Below are positions 27,131-36,467 of a DNA stretch of 64,000 nucleotides, one piece after another. A program made the position numbers and the translations under genes. Source of the DNA: Hyphomonas adhaerens MHS-3 (GTDB lineage: Bacteria > Pseudomonadota > Alphaproteobacteria > Caulobacterales > Hyphomonadaceae); the NCBI RefSeq assembly GCF_000685235.1, contig NZ_ARYH01000003.1, positions 248,001 to 312,000 of the forward strand, written 5' to 3'. Under the pieces are notes generated by a model that was given only the letters and a program-made list of their open reading frames with translations, was not told the DNA's origin and did no database searches. How positions within the stretch are numbered: the stretch's first letter is position 1; each line of letters opens with the position of its first letter.

Positions 27131-28135
27131 ATGACCACACGTATTGCCGCCTTTTACCTGTTCTTCCCGTTCCCGACCTATGAGGCCGCGCGCGAGCCGC
27201 TGCGCGCCACGCTGGAGGCCGCCGGTGTCAAAGGCACTGTGCTGCTCGCCGCCGAAGGCGTGAACGGCACCATCGCCGCCAGCCCCGAGGGCATCGACAC
27301 GGCGCTCGCCGCGCTGCGTGCCCTGCCGGGGGCCGAGGCGCTGGAGGCCAAGTTCTCCGAGGCCGACGAAAACCCGTTCCTGCGCCTGAAAGTCCGCCTG
27401 AAGCAGGAAATCGTCACCATGGGCGTGCCAGGTACGGACCCGAAGGCGCTCGTCGGCACCTATGTCACGCCGGAAGAGTGGAACGCGCTGATCAGCGACC
27501 CGGACACGGTGCTGATCGATACCCGCAACGATTATGAATACGCCATCGGCACATTCGAGGGCGCCATCGACCCGGAAACCAAGACCTTCCGCGAATTCCC
27601 GGACTGGTTCCGCGACTTCCGCGAAAAACTGGAAGCCGAAGGCCGCAAGCCGAAGATCGCCATGTTCTGCACAGGCGGCATCCGCTGTGAGAAGGCGACC
27701 AGCTTCGTGAAGGCTGAAGGCATCGACGATGTGTTCCACCTGCAGGGCGGCATCCTGAAATATCTGGAAGAGGTGCCGGAGGAAAACAGTCTGTGGCGCG
27801 GGGAATGTTTCGTGTTCGACGAACGGGTCTCGGTGAAACATGACCTGACCCCAGGTGACTATGACATGTGCCATGCCTGCAAGCGGCCGATCACCGAGGA
27901 AGACAAACAGGGCAATGCCTATGTGCCCGGCGTCTCCTGCCCGCACTGTATCGATGAAATGTCCGCCGAACAGAAGCGCCGCTTTGCCGAGCGCCAGAAA
28001 CAGATCAACCTCGCCCGCAAGCGCGGCGAAGCGCATATGGGCCCGGACGCAGCCGCCGTCGCTGCCCGCCGCCGCGAAGAAGCGCTTGAAGCGCAAGAAG
28101 CCGCCAGGGAAGACGCAGGCACCGAAGATGCTTGA
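27131..28135 (+). CDS. trhO: tRNA uridine-34 hydroxylase (rhodanese-like TrhO/YceA)
   Basis: 334 residues from ATG 27131. TrhO hydroxylates U34 of tRNA to ho5U. An N-terminal ferredoxin-like domain (residues 1-95) is followed by a rhodanese domain (about 110-225) with the catalytic Cys in [14 protein letters not shown]. The C-terminal Cys-rich segment (CHACKRPI and GVSCPHCID) is usual for the family. The final ~40 residues are charged and low in complexity. The frame is open back to 27038 but starts poorly there. It overlaps the GFA gene by 8 bases. Confidence 0.93.
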   Translation: MTTRIAAFYLFFPFPTYEAAREPLRATLEAAGVKGTVLLAAEGVNGTIAASPEGIDTALAALRALPGAEALEAKFSEADENPFLRLKVRLKQEIVTMGVPGTDPKALVGTYVTPEEWNALISDPDTVLIDTRNDYEYAIGTFEGAIDPETKTFREFPDWFRDFREKLEAEGRKPKIAMFCTGGIRCEKATSFVKAEGIDDVFHLQGGILKYLEEVPEENSLWRGECFVFDERVSVKHDLTPGDYDMCHACKRPITEEDKQGNAYVPGVSCPHCIDEMSAEQKRRFAERQKQINLARKRGEAHMGPDAAAVAARRREEALEAQEAAREDAGTEDA

Positions 28136-28529
28136 GGGCGGCTGTCTGTGCGGCGCGGTGCGCTATGCAGTGTCGGCCGATCCCGGCCCCATCGTTCACT
28201 GCCATTGCCACACCTGCCGCAAGGCGCACGGGGCCGCATTTTCCTCCGTCATGCCGGTGGCGCGGGAGGCGTTCCGCTGGACCGCTGGCGACGAAGCGCT
28301 GAACCGGTTTGAATCCAGCGAAGGCAAGTTCCGCCATTTCTGCAGCAAATGCGGCTCGCACATCATGGCGGAGCGGGAGAGCCAGCCCGTCGTCCTGTTG
28401 CGGCTGGGCTGTCTCGATACAGAGATCGAAGGCAATCCGCTGGGCCATATCTGGCGGTCGGATTGCGCCACCTGGTACAGTCCGAAAGATGTGCTTCCGG
28501 AATATCCGGAAGGCTTCCCCGCGAAGTGA
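28128..28529 (+). CDS. GFA-family (glutathione-dependent formaldehyde-activating) protein
   Basis: 133 residues from ATG 28128 ([18 protein letters not shown]). The zinc-binding Cys pattern of the GFA family is complete: CLCG near residue 6, [11 protein letters not shown] near 25-35, and FCSKCGSHI near 70. Despite the name, most members have no proven formaldehyde activity. It overlaps the trhO end by 8 bases and its own stop overlaps the next start (TGATG), so the three genes form an operon. Confidence 0.92.
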   Translation: MLEGGCLCGAVRYAVSADPGPIVHCHCHTCRKAHGAAFSSVMPVAREAFRWTAGDEALNRFESSEGKFRHFCSKCGSHIMAERESQPVVLLRLGCLDTEIEGNPLGHIWRSDCATWYSPKDVLPEYPEGFPAK

Positions 28530-29215
28530 TGCCGGACGACGCAGCCCCGATCCTCTACACGTTCCGCCGCTGTCCCTATGCCATGCGCGCGCGGCTGGCG
28601 CTGTCGGCGGCGCGGCTGGACATTCGCGTGCGGGAAGTGGTGCTGCGCGACAAGCCGGCGGCGATGCTGGAAGCGAGCCCCAAGGGCACGGTGCCGGTGC
28701 TGGTGCTGCCGGATGGCCGCGTGATCGACGAGAGCCTCGACGTGATGCGCTGGGCCCTGGCGCAGGCTGACCCGGAAGGCTGGCTGAGCGCGGATGCGGG
28801 CGAGACCGACGCGCTCATCGCCCGGAATGACGGACCGTTCAAACACGCGCTCGACCGCTACAAATATCCGAACCGGTATGAGGATGAAGGCGCCGACCCG
28901 GCCGCAAACCGCGATGCGGGCCTCGCCATTCTTCAAGATTTGTCGGAGCGGATCGCGGCCCATGGCGGGCAGCTGTTCGGCGCCGCGCCGACGCTGGCCG
29001 ACATGGCGATCTTCCCCTTCGTCCGCCAGTTCGCCCATACCGATATGGACTGGTGGGAAACGGCGGCGCCCGGCCCGGTGAAAACCTGGCTGGCCGGGCA
29101 CAAGGAAAGCGCCCGCTTCCGCGCGATCATGAAGAAGTATCCGCAATGGGCGCCGGGCGAGGCCGAACCCGTCTTACCTCTAGCAGGGCCTGCTGCCGGG
29201 CCTGTCGCCGGTTAA
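28529..29215 (+). CDS. Glutathione S-transferase family protein
   Basis: 228 residues. The N-terminal thioredoxin-like domain carries YTFRRCPYAMRARLAL (a CPYA/CPxx active-site-like motif), then KGTVPVLVLPDGRVIDES, the cis-Pro and glutathione-binding ES motif. A helical C-terminal domain follows (LADMAIFPFVRQFAH). Similar to GstA/stringent-starvation-like GSTs with a Cys at the N terminus, so thiol transfer or isomerisation is more likely than conjugation. Translationally coupled to the GFA gene. Confidence 0.88.
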   Translation: MPDDAAPILYTFRRCPYAMRARLALSAARLDIRVREVVLRDKPAAMLEASPKGTVPVLVLPDGRVIDESLDVMRWALAQADPEGWLSADAGETDALIARNDGPFKHALDRYKYPNRYEDEGADPAANRDAGLAILQDLSERIAAHGGQLFGAAPTLADMAIFPFVRQFAHTDMDWWETAAPGPVKTWLAGHKESARFRAIMKKYPQWAPGEAEPVLPLAGPAAGPVAG

Positions 29216-29283
29216 GCTGCACCGGCCCGCTTTTCCCCCCTTGCAAAATCCGCCGCGCGGCGTAAACAGCCCGTTCTTCGGCA

Positions 29284-29360
29284 CGGAGTGTAGCTCAGCC
29301 TGGTAGAGCACTGTCTTCGGGAGGCAGGGGCCGGAGGTTCGAATCCTCTCACTCCGACCA
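29284..29360 (+). tRNA. tRNA-Pro(CGG)
   Basis: 77 bases that fold as a full cloverleaf: acceptor CGGAGTG/CACTCCG, D-stem GCTC/GAGC, anticodon stem CTGTC/GGCAG with loop TTCGGGA (anticodon CGG, reading CCG), T-stem GGAGG/CCTCT with one mismatch and loop TTCGAAT. CCA is encoded (ACCA at 29357-29360). Confidence 0.97.
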
Positions 29361-29421
29361 TTTCATCGCGGTCCGGCTTTGCCGGACTTTTTGATCCAGT
29401 GGATCAAAAAGAGCGATGAAA
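29361..29421. repeat. Nested inverted repeats directly after the tRNA
   Basis: Three concentric or adjacent palindromes: outer arms TTTCATCGC (29361-29369) and GCGATGAAA (29413-29421); inside, GTCCGGC-TTT-GCCGGAC (29371-29387) and CTTTTTGATCC-AGT-GGATCAAAAAG (29387-29411). The first inner hairpin acts as a terminator; the purpose of the full symmetric block is unknown. Confidence 0.7.
29371..29392 (+). terminator. Intrinsic terminator of tRNA-Pro
   Basis: GTCCGGC-TTT-GCCGGAC followed at once by TTTTT, 11 bases past the tRNA 3' end. Confidence 0.9.
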
Positions 29422-29497
29422 TGCTCGACGCGCAAGCGAGAGCCATCTCCCGGCAATGAATGATTGAGCGCCAGCGAAGGCGTCCTTCGATCCCCAA

Positions 29498-29527
29498 TTG
29501 ACAACCCGCCCCAACCCGGCCTATTGC
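29498..29527 (+). promoter_or_regulatory. Candidate sigma-70 promoter for the MATE gene
   Basis: TTGACA (29498-29503), an 18-base spacer and TATTGC (29522-29527) lie about 150 bases upstream of the MATE start. Apart from this and the repeats at 29361-29421, I see nothing in the 319-base gap between the tRNA and the MATE gene. Confidence 0.45.
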
Positions 29528-29679
29528 CCCGCGCAAGGTTCTTGAGCACCTGCCGCCTGCAGACGTCTTGTCACGGTGAAGCTCTTTCAAGACATCTCTT
29601 CCCTCACCCTCGATGCATTTCGACGGTGGGTAATGCAGGCCCCCATCCCAGTCGGAATGCCTCTTTCGAGGAGTGTGTG

Positions 29680-31062
29680 ATGTCTTTGCGACCATCGCCC
29701 GACAATCGTTTCCTGCATCTGCCGCCGGGCCGTGTGTTCGTGGCCAACGCCCTGCCCATGATGCTGATCATGTTGATGAACGGGCTGCTGAACATTATCG
29801 ATGCCGTCTTCCTGGGCCACTTCGTGGGCACCGGCGCGATGACGGCCATCGGCCTGGTCTTCCCGGCCATCATGGTGCTGATCGCCCTGTCCACGCTGGT
29901 CAGCGGCGGCATGTCCAGCCTTCTGGCCCGCCAGCTGGGCGCAGGTGATACCGATAGCGCAGGCGCGACGCTGGCCAGCGCCCACGGCCTCGCCATTGCC
30001 ATCTCGGCCATTGTGATGATTGCCTTTCTGTGCGGCGGACGGGCGGTCGCGGACCAGCTTTCCGCCTCTGACCCGGTCATCGCGGGCATGGCCTTCACCT
30101 ATATGGCGATCACCGTGCTCGCCCTGCCTGTGCAGTTTGCCCTTGGTCTGCATGCGGACACATGGCGGAATGAAGGCCGGGCCGGACTGGTCGCGCTCCT
30201 GTCCGTCGGCGTGACACTGGCCAATATCCTGCTGAACTATGTCCTGATCGGTGAGCTGGGTCTGGGCGTGGCGGGGTCTGCCTGGGGCACGGCCCTGGCG
30301 CAGGTGTTCGGGCTGGGTCTCTTGCTGTGGCTGCGTGGCCGCGGACAAGGTGCTATCCCGCTGCTGGCGCTGCGCCGATACCGCTGGACGGGAGGGTGGG
30401 GCCGCCTCGCGGGGCTCGGCGCGCCGCTTAGCCTCAGCTTCATCGGCATGGCACTGGTGTCTGCCTGCGTCATCGTCTCGCTGCGCCTGACGGCCGGGGC
30501 GGACTATGCGGATACGATCGCCGCCTATGGCATCGTCACGCGCATCCTCGGCTTTGCCTACCTGCCAAGCATGGCCTTTGCGCTCGCCCTGCAGAGCATC
30601 GTAGGCAACAATTGGGGCGCAGGTCTTTATGACCGTGTACGAAGTGTGTTGCACATCGCGATGGGGGCGGCCTTCGTCTACAGCCTTGGCATGGAAGGGC
30701 TGTTCCTGACAGGCGGGCACGCCATCGGGGCCGCGTTCATCGGCGACGCTGGCGTCATCGCAAGAGTGGCAGGCATCCTGCGCCTGATGGCGGTCTTCTA
30801 CCTGTTCACGGGCCCCGTTCTGGCGCTAGCGATGTATTTCCAGTCCATCGGGCAACCGCAGAAGGCCGCCGTGCTGACCCTGTCGAAAGCCTTCATTCTG
30901 TTGCCCGTCCTGATCGCCGCGCTGGCGGCGACCAGAGGGGCTGGCGCGGTCTGGTTCGCGTTCCCCCTGTCGGACGGGGTCATGGCCTTCGTGGCCGCCG
31001 CAATCTTCATCACCGCGCTGAAGCAGCAGCCTGACAGGCCACAGCCGGACTTTGCGGAATGA
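29680..31062 (+). CDS. MATE-family multidrug/metabolite exporter
   Basis: 460 residues from ATG 29680 (CGAGGAG upstream). Twelve hydrophobic segments in two homologous halves, with the MATE opening FVANALPMMLIMLMNGLLNI-IDAVFLGHF and the conserved QxxQ-like VSGGMSSLLARQLGAGD block. It should be a Na+ or H+ coupled inner-membrane efflux transporter; the substrate is not predictable. The long frame to 29464 is not used. Single-gene unit ending in a strong terminator. Confidence 0.92.
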   Translation: MSLRPSPDNRFLHLPPGRVFVANALPMMLIMLMNGLLNIIDAVFLGHFVGTGAMTAIGLVFPAIMVLIALSTLVSGGMSSLLARQLGAGDTDSAGATLASAHGLAIAISAIVMIAFLCGGRAVADQLSASDPVIAGMAFTYMAITVLALPVQFALGLHADTWRNEGRAGLVALLSVGVTLANILLNYVLIGELGLGVAGSAWGTALAQVFGLGLLLWLRGRGQGAIPLLALRRYRWTGGWGRLAGLGAPLSLSFIGMALVSACVIVSLRLTAGADYADTIAAYGIVTRILGFAYLPSMAFALALQSIVGNNWGAGLYDRVRSVLHIAMGAAFVYSLGMEGLFLTGGHAIGAAFIGDAGVIARVAGILRLMAVFYLFTGPVLALAMYFQSIGQPQKAAVLTLSKAFILLPVLIAALAATRGAGAVWFAFPLSDGVMAFVAAAIFITALKQQPDRPQPDFAE

Positions 31063-31066
31063 CTTT

Positions 31067-31097
31067 GTGCGGGCCGGTTCTTCCGGCCCGCACTTTT
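31067..31097 (+). terminator. Strong intrinsic terminator after the MATE gene
   Basis: GTGCGGGCCGG-TTCTT-CCGGCCCGCAC followed by TTTT, starting 5 bases past the stop; an 11-bp perfect stem. It separates the MATE gene from the convergent trpS. Confidence 0.95.
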
Positions 31098-31122
31098 CCT
31101 GATGTTGCCCCTCCCCCTCATC

Positions 31123-32130
31123 TCAAAGGACAAACAGGCCCAGACCGCGCGCCACATCGTCAAATGTGCGGTCCGTGATCTCACGCGCGCGTCCGGTGCC
31201 CTTGCGGATGACGTCCATCACATAGTCCGGCGCCTCTGCCAGTTCCAAACGCCGTTCACGGATCGGTTCCAGCAGAGCCTGCAGGATATCCTCCAGCCGC
31301 CGCTTCACTTTCTGGTCTCCCAGCCCACCCCGGCGATAATGATCCTTCAGCGCCTCCAACTCTTTCTTATCCGGATCGAATGCGTCGAGGTAGCGGAACA
31401 CGACATTGCCCTCTACACAGCCGGGATCCTCCACGCGCAGATGGTTCGGGTCGGTGAACATCTGCCGCACGGCATGTGAAATCTCGTCTGCACTGGCCGA
31501 GAGGGGGATGGCGTTGCCGCTGGACTTGCTCATCTTCTGGCGCCCATCGATCCCCGGCAGCCGCCCCACCGGCGGGATCAGCGCGCGGGCCTCCGGCAAC
31601 AGGTCTGCCCCTGCGGCGGCATTGATGCGGCGGACGATCTCGTTCGTCTGCTCGATCAGCGGCGCCTGGTCTTCCCCCACAGGCACCAGCGTCGCGCGGA
31701 AGGCCGTGATGTCGGCCGCCTGCGCCGCCGGGTAACAGAGAAAGCCTGCCGGAATATCCCGCCCGAAGCCGCGCGCCTGGATTTCGTCCTTGATCGTCGG
31801 GTTCCGCTCCAGCCGCGAGACCGTGACGAAGTTCAGGTACAGCATCGACAGCTGCGCCAGTGCGGGCAAGGCAGACTGAAGGCAGATCGTGGACTTCGCC
31901 GGATCGATGCCAACGGCCAGGTAATCCAGCGCGACCTGGAACACATTCTCGCGGACCTTCGCGATATTATGCGCATTGTCTGTCAGGGCCTGGGCATCGG
32001 CCAGCAGCAGGAACTGGTCGTGCGTTTCCTGCAGGTCCAGCCGGTTGCGCAGGGATCCGGCATAGTGGCCGAGGTGCAACTGTCCCGTGGTGCGGTCACC
32101 GGTGAGAATGACGGGGCGTAGAGTGGTCAT
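31123..32130 (-). CDS. trpS: Tryptophanyl-tRNA synthetase
   Basis: 335 residues, the standard length. Class I synthetase for tRNA-Trp with the HIGH motif in [12 protein letters not shown] and the KMSKS motif in [14 protein letters not shown]. The start at 32130 has AGGAG 9 bases upstream. Its 160-base leader contains a leader peptide with two adjacent Trp codons and mutually exclusive hairpins, so expression probably falls when charged tRNA-Trp is plentiful. Downstream of alaS on the same strand, 205 bases apart. Confidence 0.97.
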   Translation of the reverse strand: MTTLRPVILTGDRTTGQLHLGHYAGSLRNRLDLQETHDQFLLLADAQALTDNAHNIAKVRENVFQVALDYLAVGIDPAKSTICLQSALPALAQLSMLYLNFVTVSRLERNPTIKDEIQARGFGRDIPAGFLCYPAAQAADITAFRATLVPVGEDQAPLIEQTNEIVRRINAAAGADLLPEARALIPPVGRLPGIDGRQKMSKSSGNAIPLSASADEISHAVRQMFTDPNHLRVEDPGCVEGNVVFRYLDAFDPDKKELEALKDHYRRGGLGDQKVKRRLEDILQALLEPIRERRLELAEAPDYVMDVIRKGTGRAREITDRTFDDVARGLGLFVL

Positions 32131-32179
32131 GTGAGAAGCTCCTGTTGAAGAAAACAGGGCACGCCGCAGAAGACCGGAA

Positions 32180-32250
32180 AAACAAAAAGGCCGCCTCCGC
32201 GGCGGCCTTGAGGAAAAGGTGAATCCGTCCGGCCGCTCCTAGAAGGAGCG
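32180..32250 (-). promoter_or_regulatory. Ribosome-mediated transcription attenuator upstream of trpS
   Basis: On the transcript, segment 1:2 is CGCTCC-TTCTA-GGAGCG (32250-32234), spanning the end of the leader ORF just after its Trp codons. Segment 2 also contains GCGGCC (32236-32231), complementary to GGCCGC in segment 3 (32207-32202), giving an antiterminator. Segment 3:4 is AAGGCCGCC-GCGGA-GGCGGCCTT (32209-32187) followed by TTTGTTTTT, a classical terminator. The 1:2, 2:3 and 3:4 pairings are mutually exclusive in the order required for Trp attenuation. Confidence 0.88.
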
Positions 32251-32289
32251 CCACCAGATGAAAGCCGGAAGATGCGGACGGTTGACCAT
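32239..32289 (-). CDS. trpS leader peptide with tandem Trp codons
   Basis: A 16-codon ORF, MVNRPHLPAFIWWRSF, ending TAG. The two TGG codons (32256-32251) lie just before the 1:2 hairpin. No Shine-Dalgarno precedes the ATG. Instead a TTGACG-N17-TATCCG promoter ends 7 bases before it, which places the transcription start at or next to the AUG, that is, a leaderless leader peptide. Leaderless trpL is known for the trpE attenuator of Sinorhizobium; here the controlled gene is trpS. Confidence 0.8.
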   Translation of the reverse strand: MVNRPHLPAFIWWRSF

Positions 32290-32296
32290 GAGGGGC

Positions 32297-32325
32297 CGGA
32301 TAGACCCGGCCCGCTCACGCGTCAA
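32297..32325 (-). promoter_or_regulatory. Promoter of the trpS leader
   Basis: TTGACG (32325-32320), exactly 17 bases, then TATCCG (32302-32297), with 7 bases to the leader ATG. The -10 is embedded in an inverted repeat GGGCCGG-N6-CCGGCCC (32293-32312) that could also serve as a 3' hairpin for alaS, whose stop is only 24 bases away, or as an operator. Confidence 0.65.
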
Positions 32326-32335
32326 TGCCGCCTGG

Positions 32336-34975
32336 TCAGCCCTTCAGGATCGCGCGGACGGCGTTCAGGGCCTCTTCGGCTTTGGAGCCGTCCGGGCCAC
32401 CGGCCATGGCCATGTCGGGACGGCCGCCGCCGCCCTTGCCGCCCACCGCTTCGGACGCGGCCTTGACCAGGTCCACGGCGGAGAATTTGTCCGTCAGGTC
32501 TTTGGTGACCCCGACGGCCACGCCTGCCTTGCCATCGGCGACGCCGACAAAGACCACAATGCCGGAACCGATCTGGGCCTTGGCCTCATCGACCAGTGCG
32601 CGCAGGTCTTTCCCGCCGACACCTTCGGCCACACGGGCGAGCAGCTTCACGCCATCGATCTCTTCCGGGCCTGCCGGCGCGCCGCCGCTGCCGCCCATGG
32701 CGAGCTTGCGTTTTGTCTCGGCCAGTTCGCGTTCCAGGCTGCGCTTTTCCTCGCCCAGCGTGGCGACACGTTTGGGCAGGTCTTTCAGCGGCACTTTCAG
32801 ACTGTCGGCAATATCCGCCCCGATCTGTGCACGGCCTTTCAGCCAGGTCAGCGCTTCCGCGCCGGTGGCGGCCTCGATCCGGCGCACACCAGCGGAGACG
32901 CCACTTTCCGACGTGATGATGAACACGGCAATATCGCCGGAGCGTTCGACGTGGGTTCCGCCGCACAGTTCCACCGAATACCGGCGGTCGTCGCCTGTTC
33001 CCATGGACAGCACGCGGACTTCATCGCCATATTTCTCACCGAACAGGGCCAGCGCGCCGGCCTCGATCGCTTTTTCCGGCGTGGTCACCTGAATGCCCGT
33101 TGGCAGGTTCGCGCGGATCTGGGCGTTGACCTCATCTTCGACGGCCTCAATCTCCGCTGCGCTGAGCGGCGCGCCATGCGAGAAGTCAAAGCGCAGACGA
33201 TCGGCCTCCACCAGGGAGCCCTTCTGCGTGACATGTTCGCCCAGCACCTTGCGCAGGGCGGCGTGCATCAGGTGCGTTGCCGAATGGTTCGCCATCACGG
33301 CCTTGCGGCGGACGGCATCGACATGAAGCTGGGCCGATGCGCCGGTCTTCGCCGCGCCCGACACGAGTTCGCCGATATGGACGTGCACATCGCCGGCGCG
33401 TTTCTGCACATCGCGCACGATGAAGCGGGCGCCATCCTCGAAGACGATCTCGCCATGGTCGCCGGCCTGGCCGCCGGATTCGGCGTAGAACGGCGTTGCA
33501 TCGAAGACGAGTTCGGCCGGGCCGGGCGACAATGTATCGGTCAGCGCCCCACCAGCGGCGATGGCGACCAGCTTGCCGGTGCCTTCAGTCTTGCCATAAC
33601 CAGTGAAGTTCGTTGCGCCCACCTTGTCGCGGACACGGAACCAGATTTCGTCCGTTGCCTGATCGCCGGAGGCAAAGCCTGCGGCGCGGCTGCCTTCGCG
33701 CTGGACTTCCATGGAGGCATCGAACGCGTCGACATCGACTGTCATGCCGCGGGCGCGCAGGATGTCCTGCGTCAGGTCCAGCGGGAAGCCATAGGTGTCA
33801 TAGAGTTTGAAGGCCGTCTCGCCCGGCAAGGCATCGCCTTGCTTCAGCGTTTCGGATTCCTTTTCCAGCAGCGAAAGGCCATTGCCCAGCGTCCGCTGGA
33901 AGCGGGCCTCTTCCTGCTCCAGCGCAGCCTCGATAGCGGCCTTGGCGCGGCCAAGCTCCGGATAGGCTTCGCCCATTTCGGAGATCAGCGCCGGGGTCAG
34001 CTTGTACATCAGCGGTTCGCGCGCGCCCAGGAGGTGGCCGTGGCGCATGGCGCGGCGCATGATGCGGCGCAGGACATAGCCGCGCCCTTCATTGGACGGC
34101 AGAACCCCGTCGGCAATCAGGAAGGCGGACGTCCGCAAATGGTCAGCGATGACGCGGAAGGAGGCGAGCTTGTCGCCCGTCGCCCTGGCGCCATAGACGC
34201 TTTCTTCCGCTTCGATCAGGCCACGGAAAAGGTCGATTTCGTAATTGTTGTGGACATGCTGCAGGACGGCGGAAATCCGCTCCAGACCCATGCCGGTGTC
34301 GATGGACGGTTTCGGCAAATTCTCGCGGGCGCCGCCAGCGAGCTGGTTGAACTGCATGAAGACCAGGTTCCAGATCTCGATGAACCGGTCGCCATCCTCG
34401 TCCGGGCTGCCGGGCGGGCCGCCGGGAATGTCTTCGCCATGATCATAGAAGATTTCGGAGCACGGACCGCACGGGCCGGTATCGCCCATGGACCAGAAAT
34501 TGTCCGACGTGCTGATGCGAATGATCTTCGAATCGTCGAACCCGGCCACTTTCTTCCAGATGGCCGCGGCTTCGTCGTCCTCGGAATAGACCGTGACGAG
34601 CAGACGTTTCGGGTCGAGGCCGAATTCCTTCGTCACCACTTCCCAGGCAAAGGCAATCGCCTCGTCCTTGAAATAGTCGCCGAAGGAGAAGTTCCCCAGC
34701 ATTTCGAAGAAAGTGTGATGGCGCGCCGTATAGCCGACATTGTCGAGGTCGTTGTGCTTGCCGCCAGCGCGGACACATTTCTGCGAGGTCACCGCGCGCG
34801 GGGACACAGGCGTTTCCGCCCCGGTGAAAATGTTCTTGAACGGCACCATGCCGGCATTGACGAACAGAAGGCTCGGATCGTTCTGCGGCACCAGCGGCGC
34901 GGATGGCTGCCGGGTGTGCCCGTGCTTCTCGAAATAGGCGAGAAAAGCTTCGCGGATCTGGTTTACGCTGGTCAT
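32336..34975 (-). CDS. alaS: Alanyl-tRNA synthetase
   Basis: 879 residues, full length. Class II synthetase for tRNA-Ala. N-terminal catalytic domain ([36 protein letters not shown]), and an editing domain with zinc ligands [16 protein letters not shown] (HxxxH) and [12 protein letters not shown] (CxxxH). The C-terminal DHHA1-like domain ends in [16 protein letters not shown]. Lies between recA and trpS on the same strand. Confidence 0.98.
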   Translation of the reverse strand: MTSVNQIREAFLAYFEKHGHTRQPSAPLVPQNDPSLLFVNAGMVPFKNIFTGAETPVSPRAVTSQKCVRAGGKHNDLDNVGYTARHHTFFEMLGNFSFGDYFKDEAIAFAWEVVTKEFGLDPKRLLVTVYSEDDEAAAIWKKVAGFDDSKIIRISTSDNFWSMGDTGPCGPCSEIFYDHGEDIPGGPPGSPDEDGDRFIEIWNLVFMQFNQLAGGARENLPKPSIDTGMGLERISAVLQHVHNNYEIDLFRGLIEAEESVYGARATGDKLASFRVIADHLRTSAFLIADGVLPSNEGRGYVLRRIMRRAMRHGHLLGAREPLMYKLTPALISEMGEAYPELGRAKAAIEAALEQEEARFQRTLGNGLSLLEKESETLKQGDALPGETAFKLYDTYGFPLDLTQDILRARGMTVDVDAFDASMEVQREGSRAAGFASGDQATDEIWFRVRDKVGATNFTGYGKTEGTGKLVAIAAGGALTDTLSPGPAELVFDATPFYAESGGQAGDHGEIVFEDGARFIVRDVQKRAGDVHVHIGELVSGAAKTGASAQLHVDAVRRKAVMANHSATHLMHAALRKVLGEHVTQKGSLVEADRLRFDFSHGAPLSAAEIEAVEDEVNAQIRANLPTGIQVTTPEKAIEAGALALFGEKYGDEVRVLSMGTGDDRRYSVELCGGTHVERSGDIAVFIITSESGVSAGVRRIEAATGAEALTWLKGRAQIGADIADSLKVPLKDLPKRVATLGEEKRSLERELAETKRKLAMGGSGGAPAGPEEIDGVKLLARVAEGVGGKDLRALVDEAKAQIGSGIVVFVGVADGKAGVAVGVTKDLTDKFSAVDLVKAASEAVGGKGGGGRPDMAMAGGPDGSKAEEALNAVRAILKG

Positions 34976-35030
34976 ATGATCTCAGGGTCCTCGGCGTATA
35001 AAATTGTCCCGAACCGCCGAATCCGGCGCC

Positions 35031-35096
35031 GGGCCTTTACGCGCGATATAAAGGCCCCTTTGCCGCGCGCCAAGATTAGCGCACCACAAAGGGGCC
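35031..35096 (-). terminator. recA terminator overlapping a second, competing hairpin before alaS
   Basis: On the minus strand, GGCCCCTTTG ... CAAAGGGGCC (35096-35053) forms a 10-bp stem followed by TTTATAT, a good recA terminator 89 bases after its stop. The 3' arm region also pairs with the next sequence as GGGCCTTTA-N9-TAAAGGCCC (35057-35031). The two hairpins share 35053-35057 and cannot both form fully, which would allow attenuation of alaS read-through. Confidence 0.7.
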
Positions 35097-35184
35097 AGTT
35101 TGCCGGACGAGAGAGTGGAAACCGGCCCTGAAAGGACGTTTTCTGCAGGGAAAACGCGAGAGAGAGGGGGCCGGTCAGCCCCGA

Positions 35185-36282
35185 TCAGCCCTCGGCAGCA
35201 TCCGGTGTGTCGTCGTCTTTTTCGGAATTATCCATGCCGGCCGAGAGCAATTCGTCGGCGAGCAGGCCCGCATTGCGGCGGACGGCATCCTCGATCTCGT
35301 CCGCAATGGCCGGGTTTTCCTTCAGGAAGGTACGGGTTTTCTCACGGCCCTGGCCGATCCGCTCTCCATTATAGGAATACCAGGAGCCGGATTTCTCGAT
35401 CACGTCGGCTTTCACGCCGAGATCGATCAGTTCGCCGGTCTTGGAGATGCCTTCGCCATAGAGGATATCGAATTCGACCTGCCGGAAAGGCGGGGCCACC
35501 TTGTTCTTCACCACTTTGACGCGGGTCTGATTGCCGATGACCTCGTCCCGGTCCTTGATCGCGCCGATGCGGCGGATGTCGAGACGGACGGACGCATAGA
35601 ATTTCAGGGCGTTGCCGCCCGTCGTGGTTTCCGGGCTGCCGAACATGACGCCGATTTTCATGCGGATCTGGTTGATGAAGATCACCATGCATTTCGACTT
35701 GGAGATCGATCCGGTCAGCTTGCGCAGGGCCTGGCTCATCAGACGAGCCTGCAGGCCGGGCAGCGAGTCGCCCATTTCACCTTCCAGTTCGGCCCGCGGC
35801 GTCAGCGCGGCCACGGAGTCGATGACCAGAAGGTCCACCGCGCCGGAACGCACCAGCGTATCGGCGATTTCAAGCGCCTGCTCGCCCGTGTCGGGCTGGG
35901 AAATCAGGAGGTCGTCCAGGTCCACGCCCAGCTTGCCAGCATAGATTGGGTCCAGCGCGTGTTCCGCGTCGATAAAGGCGCACACGCCGCCATTCTTCTG
36001 GGCTTCGGCCACGCTGTGCAGCGCCAGGGTCGTCTTGCCGGAGCTTTCCGGGCCGTAGATCTCAATGATGCGGCCTTTCGGCAGGCCGCCAATGCCGAGC
36101 GCGATATCCAGCCCGAGCGAACCCGTCGAAACGGCCTCGACATCCATGGCTTTCTTGTCGCCCAGACGCATGACCGAGCCCTTGCCGAAGGACCGTTCAA
36201 TATTGCCAAGCGCCGTTTCGAGAGCTTTTTGCTTGTCCACGCCGGTTTCCTTGTCCACGAGTTGCAGCGCTGGTTTGGCCAT
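35185..36282 (-). CDS. recA: Recombinase RecA
   Basis: 365 residues from ATG 36282 with AAGGAG upstream; the frame is open further but the usual start [14 protein letters not shown] is here. Walker A GPESSGKT, Walker [13 protein letters not shown], the L1/L2 DNA-binding loops ([26 protein letters not shown]) and an acidic C terminus are all present. RecA forms ATP-dependent filaments for strand exchange and triggers LexA self-cleavage. An alphaproteobacterial SOS box lies 91 bases upstream, right next to a transposon insertion. Confidence 0.99.
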   Translation of the reverse strand: MAKPALQLVDKETGVDKQKALETALGNIERSFGKGSVMRLGDKKAMDVEAVSTGSLGLDIALGIGGLPKGRIIEIYGPESSGKTTLALHSVAEAQKNGGVCAFIDAEHALDPIYAGKLGVDLDDLLISQPDTGEQALEIADTLVRSGAVDLLVIDSVAALTPRAELEGEMGDSLPGLQARLMSQALRKLTGSISKSKCMVIFINQIRMKIGVMFGSPETTTGGNALKFYASVRLDIRRIGAIKDRDEVIGNQTRVKVVKNKVAPPFRQVEFDILYGEGISKTGELIDLGVKADVIEKSGSWYSYNGERIGQGREKTRTFLKENPAIADEIEDAVRRNAGLLADELLSAGMDNSEKDDDTPDAAEG

Positions 36283-36372
36283 GAGTCGTCTCCTTAGGTC
36301 CACTATAGGGGTGTTTTTGGCAAGGCCCCCCGGTCGCCTCATCTGAATTGGGTGTACCACATTTGTTCCGCG

Positions 36373-36387
36373 GAACAAACAGGAAAC
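36373..36387 (-). promoter_or_regulatory. LexA (SOS) box of recA
   Basis: On the minus strand GTTTCCTGTTTGTTC fits the alphaproteobacterial GTTC-N7-GTTC consensus with one mismatch (GTTT-N7-GTTC). It overlaps a perfect 18-bp palindrome TTTGTTCCGCGGAACAAA (36362-36379). Position, 91-105 bases before the recA ATG, suits repression of the recA promoter. Confidence 0.7.
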
Positions 36388-36392
36388 TTTCT

Positions 36393-36412
36393 GGTACTGT
36401 ATCAGTTTGAAA
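36393..36412 (+). repeat. Left terminal inverted repeat of the transposon
   Basis: GGTACTGTATCAGTTTGAAA, identical over all 20 bases to the reverse complement of 40080-40099. The preceding 8 bases (36385-36392, AACTTTCT) are the left copy of the target duplication. Confidence 0.95.
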
Positions 36413-36467
36413 ATTCCCCAAGAAACCAAGGCCCAGCATGGTGCCGGGCCTCAGTATGGAGAGTGAA

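Noticed and set aside
32258..35131. A 957-codon open frame on the plus strand across alaS
   Set aside because: It is antisense to the complete, motif-bearing alaS gene. Its protein has no recognisable domain and is a GC-rich shadow frame.
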